The translations under genes and the position numbers were made by a program. Below, piece after piece: positions 1 to 9,199 of a stretch of 64,000 nt of DNA. Source of the DNA: Alteromonas aquimaris. Lineage in GTDB: Bacteria; Pseudomonadota; Gammaproteobacteria; Enterobacterales; Alteromonadaceae. How positions within the stretch are numbered: the first letter of the stretch is position 1; every line of letters starts with the position of its first letter. The notes under the pieces were generated by a model, which did no database searches, was not told the origin of the DNA, and worked only from the letters and a program-made list of their open reading frames with translations. Location: contig NZ_JAPFRD010000002.1 of assembly GCF_026183695.1 (NCBI RefSeq), forward strand, positions 446,732 to 510,731. Direction: 5' to 3'.

Positions 1-1
1 T

Positions 2-106
2 ATAAAATATCTCGTAACTGATTTGCTGAACCCTCGTGCACGTAGTTGGTTTGGGACGGGAGTTGCTAGAACAAAGCAGCTCACTCTCTTGCAACAATAT
101 GTCTAA
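2..106 (+). CDS. Possible 3' end of a truncated upstream gene
   Basis: Frame 2 is open from the window edge to a TAA at 104-106 and would encode 34 residues, with a run such as LNPRARSWFGTGVAR. The stop lies 57 bases before the chosen trmJ start. I do not recognise the protein. A 34-codon open stretch can easily occur by chance, so this is only a possible gene tail. Confidence 0.22.
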   Translation: MKYLVTDLLNPRARSWFGTGVARTKQLTLLQQYV

Positions 107-163
107 GCGACTGTAAGTATGCTAGTATCTGGCCTATTACGAACTATATTTAACTGCGTCTAC

Positions 164-880
164 ATGCTTGAAAATATCCGAATTGTACTTGTTAATACAT
201 CCCATACCGGAAACATAGGTTCAGCCGCTCGGGCCATGAAAACGATGGGGCTCAAGCACTTGTACTTAGTCGATCCAATCCATGCACCAGATGGCAAAGC
301 CAGCGCCATGGCGGCGGGGGCTGGGGATGTGTTAGCAAATGCGGTAACGGTCCCGACCCTAGGTGAAGCTGTTGCCGACTGCGGCTTAGTTATCGGCACC
401 TCCGCCCGCTCGAGAACGCATTCCTGGCCAATGCTTGAGCCCAGAGAAAGTGGCGTCAAACTGGTAACCGAAGCGGAGAAATATCCAGTTGCTCTGGTAT
501 TTGGACGTGAAAACAGCGGGTTGTCAAACGAGGAGTTGCAGCAGTGTCACTTTCACGTATGCATTCCTGCTAACCCAGATTATAGCTCTCTTAATCTGGC
601 AGCGGCTGTACAGACATTATGCTATGAAGTCCGAGTGGCATGGCTTGATGCAAATTCACATCCAGAAGTGGAAGTGGAGTATCCGCTGAACGAAGATTTA
701 GAGCGTTTTTACGTGCATTTGGAAGAGACCCTTCAACGCACAAACTTTATCGTTAAAAACCATCCAGGCATGGTGATGACGAAATTACGCAGGTTATTTA
801 ACCGGGCGCGACCAGAAGCGCAGGAACTGAATATTCTGCGCGGCATTCTGGCATCCATTGATAAATCCACCAAAGAGTAA
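164..880 (+). CDS. trmJ: tRNA (cytidine/uridine-32-2'-O)-methyltransferase TrmJ
   Basis: A SPOUT-class methyltransferase that adds a 2'-O-methyl group to C32 or U32 in the anticodon loop of several tRNAs, using S-adenosylmethionine. The start at 164 is chosen because the protein then begins [19 protein letters not shown], the usual family N terminus; the ATG at 119 adds 15 unrelated residues. The length of 238 aa is normal. Visible motifs are the N-terminal [17 protein letters not shown] segment, the knot motif [14 protein letters not shown] (about residues 112-125) and the [13 protein letters not shown] loop (about 134-146), the expected SAM-binding trefoil knot. cysE follows after 5 bases, so the two are probably co-transcribed. 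Association of trmJ with cysE and iscR is common in gammaproteobacteria. Confidence 0.95.
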   Translation: MLENIRIVLVNTSHTGNIGSAARAMKTMGLKHLYLVDPIHAPDGKASAMAAGAGDVLANAVTVPTLGEAVADCGLVIGTSARSRTHSWPMLEPRESGVKLVTEAEKYPVALVFGRENSGLSNEELQQCHFHVCIPANPDYSSLNLAAAVQTLCYEVRVAWLDANSHPEVEVEYPLNEDLERFYVHLEETLQRTNFIVKNHPGMVMTKLRRLFNRARPEAQELNILRGILASIDKSTKE

Positions 881-885
881 AAATT

Positions 886-1713
886 GTGTTTGAACGAATC
901 AAAGAAGATGTGGAAGGGGTATTTCGCCGCGATCCCGCAGCCAGAAACTTTTTTGAAGTGCTGACAAATTATCCGGGCTTACACGCCATCTGGTTGCATC
1001 GCTTCAGTCATCGCTTGTGGAATGCAGGATTCAAATGGCTGGCGCGCAGCTTTTCAACGTTCAGTCGCTGGTTAACCGGGATCGAAATCCACCCCGGAGC
1101 AAAACTCGGTCGGCGGTTTTTCATTGACCATGGTATGGGCGTAGTGATTGGTGAGACGGCTGAAGTAGGTGATGACGTTACCTTATATCATGGGGTGACA
1201 TTAGGCGGCACCAGTTGGAAGGCTGGTAAGCGCCACCCTACCTTAGGTAATAATGTGGTTGTAGGCGCTGGAGCGAAAATCCTTGGCCCCATTTACATAG
1301 GGGAAAACGCCAAAATCGGCTCCAATTCTGTGGTGGTGAAAGATACGCCAGCGGGCGCTACGGTAGTGGGCATCCCCGGCCGCATTGTTATGTCAGCGCA
1401 AAATGCCAGTGAGGTAAAAGAACAAGCGGACAAGCGCAACCAGATAGCACGTAAATACGGTTTTGATGCCTACGCGGTGGCGCCAGACAACCCTGATCCC
1501 GTCGCTAACGCCATGGGCATTATGCTTGAACATATGCATTTGATGGATACCAAAGTGGAAGAAATGTGCGCAGTAATTCAGTCAATGGGGGGAAATGTGT
1601 GCTCTGCTGACTTGCAATCATTAAGTGCTGAAGATTTTGCCGCGACAGGGATCTCACCGGTGGTGCCAGACGGCGAGAAACCCAAAGAGAATGCGTTTGA
1701 TCCAAAGATTTAA
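886..1713 (+). CDS. cysE: Serine O-acetyltransferase
   Basis: Transfers acetyl from acetyl-CoA to L-serine, giving O-acetylserine, the carbon skeleton for cysteine. The start is GTG at 886, five bases after trmJ stops. The N-terminal helical region contains the [19 protein letters not shown] block. It is followed by the left-handed beta-helix of hexapeptide repeats, with [19 protein letters not shown] and [12 protein letters not shown] (about residues 83-113) and the closing GIPGRIV near 164. At 275 aa it is longer than the shortest members because of an acidic, low-complexity tail after about residue 180. This resembles the CysE type found beside isc genes. No clear terminator is seen in the 200 bases downstream. 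The role fits the nearby cysteine desulfurases, which consume cysteine. Confidence 0.93.
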   Translation: MFERIKEDVEGVFRRDPAARNFFEVLTNYPGLHAIWLHRFSHRLWNAGFKWLARSFSTFSRWLTGIEIHPGAKLGRRFFIDHGMGVVIGETAEVGDDVTLYHGVTLGGTSWKAGKRHPTLGNNVVVGAGAKILGPIYIGENAKIGSNSVVVKDTPAGATVVGIPGRIVMSAQNASEVKEQADKRNQIARKYGFDAYAVAPDNPDPVANAMGIMLEHMHLMDTKVEEMCAVIQSMGGNVCSADLQSLSAEDFAATGISPVVPDGEKPKENAFDPKI

Positions 1714-1915
1714 TTATCCTCATGTGTAATCATTTAATATCTCCGTAAAGGCCAAAAAGGTGTAGCAAGTACGCGACCTGATAAATTTGCACAGTTAAAA
1801 AGTGTGAGGGCACCAGCCACTGTCTCTATAAATGTAAGTAGTAGCACAATAGGGGGGTAATGAGCCATAACCGATATTTATGAATTAGTTAATGGGTGGT
1901 GGTTTAATAAGTTTT

Positions 1916-2467
1916 TTATTGCGACTTGGCTTTTTGCTTTTTACCCAGACTTCTACGGAAAATATAAGACTCTAAGCCTGCATAGACTAACCATGCCACT
2001 TCACATACGAGAAATATGAACAGACCGCAGACGATATATGTTCTGATGCTACTTGGATAAGGTGGCAGCAGAATGCCCGCCAAGCCTAGAAACAGAGTAA
2101 TTAGACCAAAATTGAACGCTAGTCTTACTTGAACAATTTTCTTTTCAAGTTTACTCATCACCACTGCATATGCTTGCGCTCTATCATTTGCTTTCATATT
2201 GAGTGTTCGATTTTGATATTCTTGCTTACTTAAATTGTAAACTCTGGAAGCCACCGTAAACTGAACGGCTAACACAAAACTAATAGTAGCGATCAAAAGT
2301 ACAGCTAGAGTAATATCCGGATATTTTAACAGGTGTTCTGGAGATTCATTGCCCGTGATTAATGTGATCAGGGTAACCGAAAAGCCTGCTAAAAGTGGCG
2401 ATGCTACCGTCCCTACTGTATTTGCTGAGGCCGTATCGGCAGAGGTCGGAAATTGTTCTTGATCCAT
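1916..2467 (-). CDS. Four-helix integral membrane protein, unknown function
   Basis: I do not recognise this 183-aa protein. It has four hydrophobic segments, at about residues 18-38, 52-73, 113-135 and 143-165. A polar loop of about 40 residues between helices 2 and 3 is rich in K, Q, N and R (it contains LSKQEYQNRTLNMKANDR) and probably faces the cytoplasm. The tail is strongly basic (RRSLGKKQKAK). There is no signal peptide or lipobox. The ATG at 2467 lies 18 bases after the stop of the 136-aa gene on the same strand, so the two probably form an operon. The topology would suit a small membrane effector or channel-like protein, but nothing in the sequence proves that. Confidence 0.7.
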   Translation of the reverse strand: MDQEQFPTSADTASANTVGTVASPLLAGFSVTLITLITGNESPEHLLKYPDITLAVLLIATISFVLAVQFTVASRVYNLSKQEYQNRTLNMKANDRAQAYAVVMSKLEKKIVQVRLAFNFGLITLFLGLAGILLPPYPSSIRTYIVCGLFIFLVCEVAWLVYAGLESYIFRRSLGKKQKAKSQ

Positions 2468-2485
2468 TATTTAGCCTACAAGATA

Positions 2486-2896
2486 TCAAACGCTTTTGCA
2501 TGGCGGACCAATATGTGCACTGACACCTCCGCATAATCCGCATATACCTATCAAATCGCCAGTCTTATTTGGTACCTGGACACCATAGTTGATGGGATGG
2601 GCGGAAAACGTGTTTGCGATAAATGCTGATTCGTCACCTGAGGGCCAGGCATTTTCAACTTGTAGATAGCGTAACGATTTAAATTCCACGTCAGAAGATT
2701 TAGTCACTGAAACGATGGATGCAGAATTAGCGACATTGCCAATCACTGCATAAGCTTCTACTCCCCAAGTTCCTATATGAAACACTTTAATACCAGATCT
2801 TTGCAGATTTTCAGAAAGGTTAGTTTTGATTTTATCTATGTCTGAACCAGATTTACCTCTCACAATCAGGAGCCTACTTTTAAGACGTTTATCCAT
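2486..2896 (-). CDS. Hypothetical soluble protein with Cys-rich C terminus
   Basis: A 136-aa protein I do not recognise. The start is ATG at 2896, preceded on the minus strand by an AGGAAG ribosome-binding site. The N terminus is basic and then shows a beta-strand-like LLIVRGKSG segment and an amphipathic stretch DIDKIKTNLSENLQRSG. The middle looks like a mixed alpha/beta fold. The last 20 residues hold three cysteines in a Gly-rich context (GICGLCGG, then GPPCKSV), which may bind a metal or form disulfides. There is no signal peptide. It is the first gene of a probable two-gene operon with the membrane protein at 1916-2467. Confidence 0.65.
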   Translation of the reverse strand: MDKRLKSRLLIVRGKSGSDIDKIKTNLSENLQRSGIKVFHIGTWGVEAYAVIGNVANSASIVSVTKSSDVEFKSLRYLQVENAWPSGDESAFIANTFSAHPINYGVQVPNKTGDLIGICGLCGGVSAHIGPPCKSV

Positions 2897-3304
2897 TTTG
2901 CTTTCTTCCTAATTTATCCTCTGCCAAGTTTGCGGGTGATAAAGATTAGCAACAGGTTGATTGCTTTATAGTAGTCTATTTTTTTGAACTACATGGAAAT
3001 GCCTTTACAAGTTTCCTGGAAGAGAGCGTGGAGAGATTGAGCTAGAATTGAAAAAATGAATATTGTAGACCATTGTTTCATTACAAATGGGTTTCGCCAA
3101 GCTGCCTTAGTTGGCTTAGAAATCTGGTATCAACCAAAGTAGTAATGCTGTCAACTTTTTGTGAATTGATAACTTTTCTCTGAGATAGTGCTCAAGTACG
3201 ACCATTGAACGCTTTTATCTCCCATTTACGAGGGTAGCGTGCGAGCAGAGCCGATCGAAACTCACGCCTGCACGCACTTCATACTATTTCTAGATTTATT
3301 TATG
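2897..3304. other. Intergenic region, no gene seen
   Basis: About 400 bases between the unknown gene pair and the end of the decarboxylase gene. It must hold the promoter of the minus-strand gene pair near its left end; the minus strand there reads TACTATAAAG at about 2964-2973, a plausible -10 region. I see no open frame with coding character, no RNA gene and no clear terminator for the decarboxylase. Confidence 0.4.
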
Positions 3305-5236
3305 CTATTCGGGAAGCCTCATCACATAGAGCTCCCCATCATAAAACCCTTGGATAGTAAGCTTCTGATTAGACAGTGAGCGTAAGTAGTTTATATGCTC
3401 TTCCTGAATGAGCTGGCCAGGCACAATGAGTGGGATCCCAGGCGGGTAGGGGACGATTAAACCCGCGGCAATTCTCCCTGCACTTTCCTGCCATGGAATG
3501 GCTTCCCGCTGTCCGAAAAACGCATGTGAGGGCAATTCAGCAAGTGTAATGGGGGGGATCGTACTGGGCAATACGCTTTTACTCTTACTGCGATGCAATG
3601 ACACCGTTCCCTGGTCGAGCTTTTTAAGCGCATTATAAAGGCGCACAATCTTCGAGCGCATGCCGCCTAATGTCAGTAAGACTAAAATTGTGCTGTGGGT
3701 AAACTTTTCTATCTCCAGTCCTACTTCGTCCATCAGAAAACGATGAATTTCATGATTTGAGTATTCTAAAGCAGACACATCGATTAAGATTTTTAACGGG
3801 TCATGTCCCATATTGTCTTTGCCAAAATGTGGAAATATTTTACTAAAATCTTCCGCATCCAAAATACGTAATCGCTTAAAGCGGGACACCTGTTGTTTGA
3901 GTTCATCCACATTGTTAAGCAGTTCGTTAAGAATTTTATACCCTTCCATTTCCAATTGCTTCCGGCATACATCCAACGACGCTATTAGCTGGTACTTGGG
4001 TGATGTGCTGGTGTGGATACTATAAATTTCTTTAAAAAAGTCGCTGTCAAAGTCAGGATCATTTACGTGGATAAAGGAAGCTTGCGAGAAAGCCGATACC
4101 ACTTTATGCGCAGAGTGAGTGACGTAGTCAGCACCGGCATGTATCGCAGAATAATCCCTAAAACGCGGGTGAAATAAAGAATAGGCGAACCATGCTTCAT
4201 CAATGAACACCTTCATGTTGTGTCGATGGCCAAGTTCGACTACTTGCTTTAAATCGGTCAGTAAGCCGTCGTAGGTGCAGCCTGTCAGTACGATAAGTTT
4301 CGCATCGGTATTGGACTCAATCGTTTGCGCAAGCTGATCAAGTTCTGGTGGCGCGAAGATCCCATAATCGGGGTTCAAAATGCTATCGAGGTAGACGGGC
4401 ATAGCGCGCGCCTGAATGATGCCGTGGTGGACCGATTTATGGCAGTTTCGGTCGATAATCACTTTATCCCCTTCGCGCAACAAGGTTTGTAGTATGATCT
4501 TATTGGAGGTGGAAGAGCCGTTGGTGACAAAATATGACTTACGCACTTCGAACGTATTCGCGGCACTCGCCTGAGCGCGACCAATAGCGTGGGTTCCGTC
4601 AGATAAAGAGCCCAACGAATCGACACTCACCGATAAATCACTTACAAACACGTTGCGACCGAAAAATTTATAAAAATCCCCAATATAAGGTGAATGACGA
4701 AAACTTGCGCCACCACTGTGCCCTGGCGTATGCCAGGAGTCATTTGCCTCAACTACATATTTTCTATACGCGGTCCAAAACGGCGTTTCGTTACGATCAT
4801 CAAAATCGTTAATGATATAGCCTAATATGGATTCAGGGTCTGAAATGATATCGTTGCGGTAGAAAAATGATTCCATTCCGTTTGCCAGATTAACAATATC
4901 CAGCCCCTTTATGGCATCACCCAATACATACACAGGCAACTCGCGACGAATATGCTTAATCGCATCGATGACTACGGCATTGTTGTCGACTTTGCCGTGT
5001 TTATCTTCTCCAATATCTGCCCATTTGACCTCGGTGTCCCAACTAAAAACCACCGCCTGAATTTCACCATCATTGCGCACTAGCTCCAGCGCTTTGGTTA
5101 CCGTCTCCGCTTCAATTAAACTGATGGCGATATCACTGCGCTCAAACGCGTCTATGGTTGATTGAATGCCAGTGACAATTTGTTCTAGTAGCTCTAAGGA
5201 ATCTTCAATGATCAGTATTTTTACAGTAGGCAGCAT
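3305..5236 (-). CDS. Orn/Lys/Arg-type PLP-dependent amino acid decarboxylase
   Basis: A fold-type I PLP enzyme of the prokaryotic ornithine/lysine/arginine decarboxylase family, removing CO2 from a basic amino acid to give a polyamine precursor or agmatine/cadaverine. Residues about 1-150 form the receiver-like N-terminal wing domain of the family. The core has WHTPGHSGGASF (about 168-179), FVTNGSSTSNK, the DRNCHKS segment, IDEAWFAY, and THSAHK with the PLP-binding lysine at residue 378. The C-terminal domain carries GLIVPYPPGIPLIVPG. At 643 aa it is about 70-110 residues shorter than typical Adi, SpeF or CadA proteins. The substrate cannot be read from the sequence, though arginine or lysine is likely. 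No amino acid/polyamine antiporter is adjacent, unlike classic acid-resistance operons. It lies divergent from the hybrid kinase across a 403-base gap. Confidence 0.9.
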   Translation of the reverse strand: MLPTVKILIIEDSLELLEQIVTGIQSTIDAFERSDIAISLIEAETVTKALELVRNDGEIQAVVFSWDTEVKWADIGEDKHGKVDNNAVVIDAIKHIRRELPVYVLGDAIKGLDIVNLANGMESFFYRNDIISDPESILGYIINDFDDRNETPFWTAYRKYVVEANDSWHTPGHSGGASFRHSPYIGDFYKFFGRNVFVSDLSVSVDSLGSLSDGTHAIGRAQASAANTFEVRKSYFVTNGSSTSNKIILQTLLREGDKVIIDRNCHKSVHHGIIQARAMPVYLDSILNPDYGIFAPPELDQLAQTIESNTDAKLIVLTGCTYDGLLTDLKQVVELGHRHNMKVFIDEAWFAYSLFHPRFRDYSAIHAGADYVTHSAHKVVSAFSQASFIHVNDPDFDSDFFKEIYSIHTSTSPKYQLIASLDVCRKQLEMEGYKILNELLNNVDELKQQVSRFKRLRILDAEDFSKIFPHFGKDNMGHDPLKILIDVSALEYSNHEIHRFLMDEVGLEIEKFTHSTILVLLTLGGMRSKIVRLYNALKKLDQGTVSLHRSKSKSVLPSTIPPITLAELPSHAFFGQREAIPWQESAGRIAAGLIVPYPPGIPLIVPGQLIQEEHINYLRSLSNQKLTIQGFYDGELYVMRLPE

Positions 5237-5639
5237 GTAAGAAGTGAAGTTTTAAGGAATGTATGCCGTTGAGTTTACATAAGGAATTAACCGTTGTCAG
5301 CGATTCAATGTCGAACTGAATCTTATGTATACCGACTTGTTGAGTATTTCCGATATTTTTCAAACGCTTAATCTGCGGGAAGAGTGCAATTGAAAGACCC
5401 GGTTGCGACGATAAATCCCATGTGATGTAGTCAGGATAGAAAACGGATAGATAGCATACCCTGGCTTCATGATTAGCGAACACAATTTTTCCAAGCTAGC
5501 CGCCTTCTTGCCACAATGTGCCGATAATGATACTTACTCTATTATAGGTATCTTGCTCGCACTTCAGTGCGGATTGGTATAGATTAGTTTTAATGAGCTA
5601 AGCTTATCATCTTTCGCAAAATTAAATTTAGGAGCAAAC
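5237..5639. other. Divergent intergenic region (decarboxylase / sensor kinase)
   Basis: A gap of 403 bases between two divergent starts, so it should carry both promoters. A 92-codon minus-strand frame (5205-5483) overlaps the decarboxylase start by 32 bases. It has no recognisable motif and no good ribosome-binding site, so I do not call it a gene. On the plus strand a strong AGGAG at 5630-5634 sits five bases before the TTG start of the kinase. Confidence 0.4.
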
Positions 5640-7856
5640 TTGCGGCAGTTCACCACACTGATATTGATAGCGATTACCCTGACTTATTTACCGTGTGGGG
5701 TAAAAGGTGAAGAGCATGACCAATACAATTTGATTTTAGTTAATTCATTTAATGAATCAGATTTTGAAGCCCGCTTAATGTACAGGTTTATGCATGAGTT
5801 ATCAGATGATGAAAACGTGTTAATACTCACTGTCCCTCCTTTTTATGCCGATGCTGTTAGTAGAGTTTCAGCGCAAGAAAAAAAAACCATTGTAGATAGT
5901 TTTAAGTTCCAACTGACCAATGTATTTCCCGAACAAAACATTTCTATCGGCCGGATCATCGCTCTTGGCAGGCACGCCAGTATGTTTCTCGAAACGAATC
6001 CCGAATTGTTGCCGGGAGCAAAACGTTTTTTCTTGCATATTGATTGGCAACCCGAAAGTGGTGTGCTGATTCCCTCCGACTATGATCCAGAAGTCTCTGT
6101 TAGACAAATCATAGATGTGTTTCCACAGAGCAAAGCTATCGCTCTGGTATATGGCTCCAAAGAAGAAAAACTTGATGAAAAGGTTGTAAATGGATTCGTA
6201 GAGGCAGTTCCGGCAGACGTAGATCTAATCGTGCTGAATCCGCGACGACGCGAGCGCGAAAGTCTCGAAAGATTACAAAGCTTACCGCCCGGAAGCCCAA
6301 TTATTTATATTAATTACAAATATTTTGAGCGAAATTGGGAACAGGCCCACCGCTGGATAACCACGCAAACTGATTATCCGGTTTTTACCATATTTGCGCA
6401 CAATGTAGAACGCTATCTTGGTGGTGCAGTAGTGGTTCCGGAAAAGTTAGCCGATGCAGCCGTTAGATTAGCTCGTGGTGAATTGCTGCCACGCTCAGCG
6501 AATCCGGTGTTAAGTATGCAATTTAACGCACAGCAACTATCTCGCTGGAATTTAAGTGAAAACGATTTACCGCCTCAGTCCGAAGTTGTAAACCGTACCG
6601 ATTCCGTGATCTCACTGCAAACGGTTTTGGTGATTGGGTCGGTGTTTTCAGCCATTATTATCATGATGATAGCCACAATGTTGTACAAATCGAAAATCCA
6701 TTCACGAAATCTGAAGCTGGTAGCAGACAAAGCGGATGCGGCAAATAAAGCAAAAAGTGAATTTTTGTCCAATATGAGTCACGAAATTCGTACGCCGATG
6801 AATGGCATTTTGGGCGTTTTGCAATTAATGGAACGTAAGGAGCTTGCCCCAGCGTCAAAGGATCTTGTTAAAAAAGCCACGTATTCAGCTAAAAGCTTGC
6901 TCACCATTATCAACGACATATTGGATTACTCAAAGATAGAGGCCAATAAGCTGGATTTAGAACAAGCGCCATTCGCCATGATGGATGTGCTTGAGTCTGT
7001 GGTGTCCGATATGTCAATTGAGGCGCATGAAAAAGGCATCAGATTACAATCTCTGGTGAATGCTAATTTCGATGATGGCTGGATTGGTGATGTGGTCAGG
7101 GTGAGGCAAATTTTGCTAAACCTGGTCTCGAATGCGGTGAAGTTTACGCAGCACGGTAAAGTAATAATTGAATTAAAGCATATTAATGAAAGCTCCAATG
7201 AGGGGATTTGCTTCAACGTAATTGATTCTGGCATCGGCATGAGTGTAGAAGCACAAAATAGAATATTTGAACGCTTCGCACAGGCGGATACGTCCACCAC
7301 CAGAAAATTTGGCGGAACCGGATTAGGGATGTCTATTTCGATAAGCCTTATCCAATTAATGCACGGTAATATCGCATTGGAAAGTATTGAAGGCAAAGGT
7401 ACGACTGTGTCTGTCACCCTCCCACTCAACAAGGCGGTCGTTAATCGCGAGACAAAAAACGATAGCTTACCTGAAGCACCACGAATGGATAACTTTCGAA
7501 TTTTAGTCGCAGAAGATAACGAAATTAACAAAACTATTATAGAAACGATGCTCCAGCCCACTCAAGCACAGGTGGAACTGGTGAGTAATGGTAAGCTCGC
7601 GGTAGAAGCTTTCGAAGAAAAGCCATTCGACATTGTGTTAATGGATATTCAAATGCCTGAAATGGATGGGATTCAGGCCTTTAAATTAATAAATAACATT
7701 AATAGTGGTGTTCCAGTCATTGCCTTGACCGCCAATGTGATGCCAGATGAAATCAGCTATTATCTAGGTCTCGGTTTTCATTCCCACATTGGCAAGCCGA
7801 TTGATATGGCAAAGTTGTATGACACACTAAAGCAGTTGAAAGACAACCTAAAGTAA
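5640..7856 (+). CDS. Hybrid sensor histidine kinase with periplasmic binding-protein-like sensor
   Basis: A membrane-bound hybrid kinase of 738 aa. It starts at TTG 5640, supported by AGGAG five bases upstream and by the signal peptide that follows (MRQFTTLILIAITLTYLPCG). Residues about 25-320 form a large periplasmic domain resembling ABC-type substrate-binding folds, with VNSFNESDFEARL near the start and VFTIFAHNVERYLGGAVV late in the domain. A transmembrane helix follows at about 326-348, and no clear HAMP domain is seen. The kinase core has the H-box FLSNMSHEIRTPMNG with His381, the N-box LLNLVSNAVKFT, and the G-boxes DSGIGM and FGGTGLGM. A C-terminal receiver carries DIVLMDIQMPEMDG with Asp669 as phosphoacceptor and the conserved Lys in the GKPID motif. 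There is no Hpt or DNA-binding output domain and no partner regulator nearby, so the downstream pathway is unknown. Confidence 0.92.
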   Translation: MRQFTTLILIAITLTYLPCGVKGEEHDQYNLILVNSFNESDFEARLMYRFMHELSDDENVLILTVPPFYADAVSRVSAQEKKTIVDSFKFQLTNVFPEQNISIGRIIALGRHASMFLETNPELLPGAKRFFLHIDWQPESGVLIPSDYDPEVSVRQIIDVFPQSKAIALVYGSKEEKLDEKVVNGFVEAVPADVDLIVLNPRRRERESLERLQSLPPGSPIIYINYKYFERNWEQAHRWITTQTDYPVFTIFAHNVERYLGGAVVVPEKLADAAVRLARGELLPRSANPVLSMQFNAQQLSRWNLSENDLPPQSEVVNRTDSVISLQTVLVIGSVFSAIIIMMIATMLYKSKIHSRNLKLVADKADAANKAKSEFLSNMSHEIRTPMNGILGVLQLMERKELAPASKDLVKKATYSAKSLLTIINDILDYSKIEANKLDLEQAPFAMMDVLESVVSDMSIEAHEKGIRLQSLVNANFDDGWIGDVVRVRQILLNLVSNAVKFTQHGKVIIELKHINESSNEGICFNVIDSGIGMSVEAQNRIFERFAQADTSTTRKFGGTGLGMSISISLIQLMHGNIALESIEGKGTTVSVTLPLNKAVVNRETKNDSLPEAPRMDNFRILVAEDNEINKTIIETMLQPTQAQVELVSNGKLAVEAFEEKPFDIVLMDIQMPEMDGIQAFKLINNINSGVPVIALTANVMPDEISYYLGLGFHSHIGKPIDMAKLYDTLKQLKDNLK

Positions 7857-7943
7857 CGTTCGTCTCTATGGCAGTATCCACTACCGTGAGATAAACTGTT
7901 ATACCCGTAACGATAATCTTTCAGGGAAAATACTTTTCTATCC

Positions 7944-8651
7944 TTATGCCATTTGCGGATCCTTGTCAGAGGCCAAGTGTTTTCTCATATAAAAATGCGA
8001 CAGTCCCAGAGTGACGATGCTTATCATTAAGCCCCCTCCAAGCACTACCCAATGTACGGTGTCAGGCGAGTTTTCCTGATTTATCATGGCAAGGCCTCCA
8101 ATCCACCCTAAATAAACATACATAGCGGTAAGCGGAAGTTGCCCTAAAAATGTAGTCCATACATAGGTTCGGAACTTTACATGCGTCACTCCGAGCCCGT
8201 AATTTTTTACTACCGCAGGAATAAACGGGTTTAACCTTAATATCAGAATGAACTTGGCACTATGTTCCGCGACTACTTTAAGAATTTGTTTGCCCGTTTG
8301 CGTTGATTCAATCTTATGGGTGATAAAATTCTTCAACATATAGCGTGAAATGAAAAATGTGATACACGAGGCAATTAACCCTGAGGTAACAGCAACAAGC
8401 AAGCCCAGCTTGAACGAAAACAATACCCCCGCAGCAATATTAAATATGGAGCTGGGAAAACTTAACGAAGCAAGCACCACGTAAAGCAAACCAAACACAA
8501 AATAGCTCCAAAAGCCGAAAGAGGTAATGTACTGAACACCCTCACCAACCGTTTCTCTCGTTACCATTAGTTTCCAGAGTAATATTGCACAACCTGCTAG
8601 AAGAGCGAAGATGAGCGCGATTTTCAAAAGAGACCGATGATTGGATTTCAT
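7944..8651 (-). CDS. TVP38/TMEM64-family (DedA-like) membrane protein
   Basis: An integral inner-membrane protein of 235 aa from the VTT/SNARE-associated family. One transmembrane helix lies near the N terminus (LLKIALIFALLAGCAILLW). The central domain shows the re-entrant-loop signature: FPSSIFNIAAGVLFSFKLGLL (about residues 65-85), then ILRLNPFIPAVVKNYGLGVT with the conserved R-x-N/x-P-x-P pattern, and the closing GQLPLTAMYVYLGWIGG. Related proteins are linked to lipid scrambling or membrane homeostasis, but the substrate here is unknown. It converges with the kinase gene across an 87-base gap, and no terminator is obvious between them. Confidence 0.85.
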   Translation of the reverse strand: MKSNHRSLLKIALIFALLAGCAILLWKLMVTRETVGEGVQYITSFGFWSYFVFGLLYVVLASLSFPSSIFNIAAGVLFSFKLGLLVAVTSGLIASCITFFISRYMLKNFITHKIESTQTGKQILKVVAEHSAKFILILRLNPFIPAVVKNYGLGVTHVKFRTYVWTTFLGQLPLTAMYVYLGWIGGLAMINQENSPDTVHWVVLGGGLMISIVTLGLSHFYMRKHLASDKDPQMA

Positions 8652-9156
8652 AAGGTGTACCAGCCGAAACTCATTTTTACCAGGTACGAGAAGAAAAGAA
8701 ACGCTTCTTTCACAAAACTAAGCTTAAAATAAAACACACACTTCATTTTAATAGACTGCATTAATATCTCATATCTAATATATGTGAAGGACAGACAAAG
8801 GGATTAATGCCGGGTAATTTATTTTAAAAGGCTGGAAATAGAGAAGTGCAAAAATTAAGACTACAAGAGAATATTTATAGATAGCAACTAGAGGATGTAC
8901 TTAACAAATTGCTAATAACCAGGTAAGAAACTTATTTTTCTCAAGTGAGTTTTCAAAACTAACCTTTTGATTTTCTTTGCAGTCAGCAAAAACTACATTA
9001 AATTTGTTCACAGAAACAGCTGATATGGGCGGTATGGCATATATGCTCACACCATTAGATGTATAATTCATATTATTAAACTTTATTGGAATTTTTTAGG
9101 ATAGATAAGTTTAAGAAGACTGAGGACTAGCTCGGGGTGGGAACAGTGATCAGTTT
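8652..9156. other. AT-rich intergenic region, nothing identified
   Basis: About 500 AT-rich bases between the TVP38-family gene (whose promoter should lie at the left end) and the cold-shock gene terminator. I see no frame with coding character and no RNA gene. Homopolymer A/T runs are frequent. Confidence 0.4.
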
Positions 9157-9182
9157 AAAAGAGGCTAGTAGAGACTAACCTC
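9157..9182 (-). terminator. Rho-independent terminator of the cold-shock gene
   Basis: Read on the minus strand, GAGGTTAGT (9174-9182) pairs with ACTAGCCTC (9161-9169) around a four-base loop. The 9-bp stem contains one G-T pair and is followed by TTTT (9157-9160). It lies 17 bases past the cold-shock stop codon. Confidence 0.7.
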
Positions 9183-9199
9183 ATAGGGAATGCTATCTT

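Noticed and set aside
5205-5483. 92-codon minus-strand frame upstream of the decarboxylase
   Set aside because: It overlaps the decarboxylase start, has no ribosome-binding site or recognisable motif, and lies where both divergent promoters must be.
6926-7561. 211-codon minus-strand frame inside the hybrid kinase gene
   Set aside because: It is a shadow of the kinase and receiver coding sequence, whose motifs are all in the plus frame.
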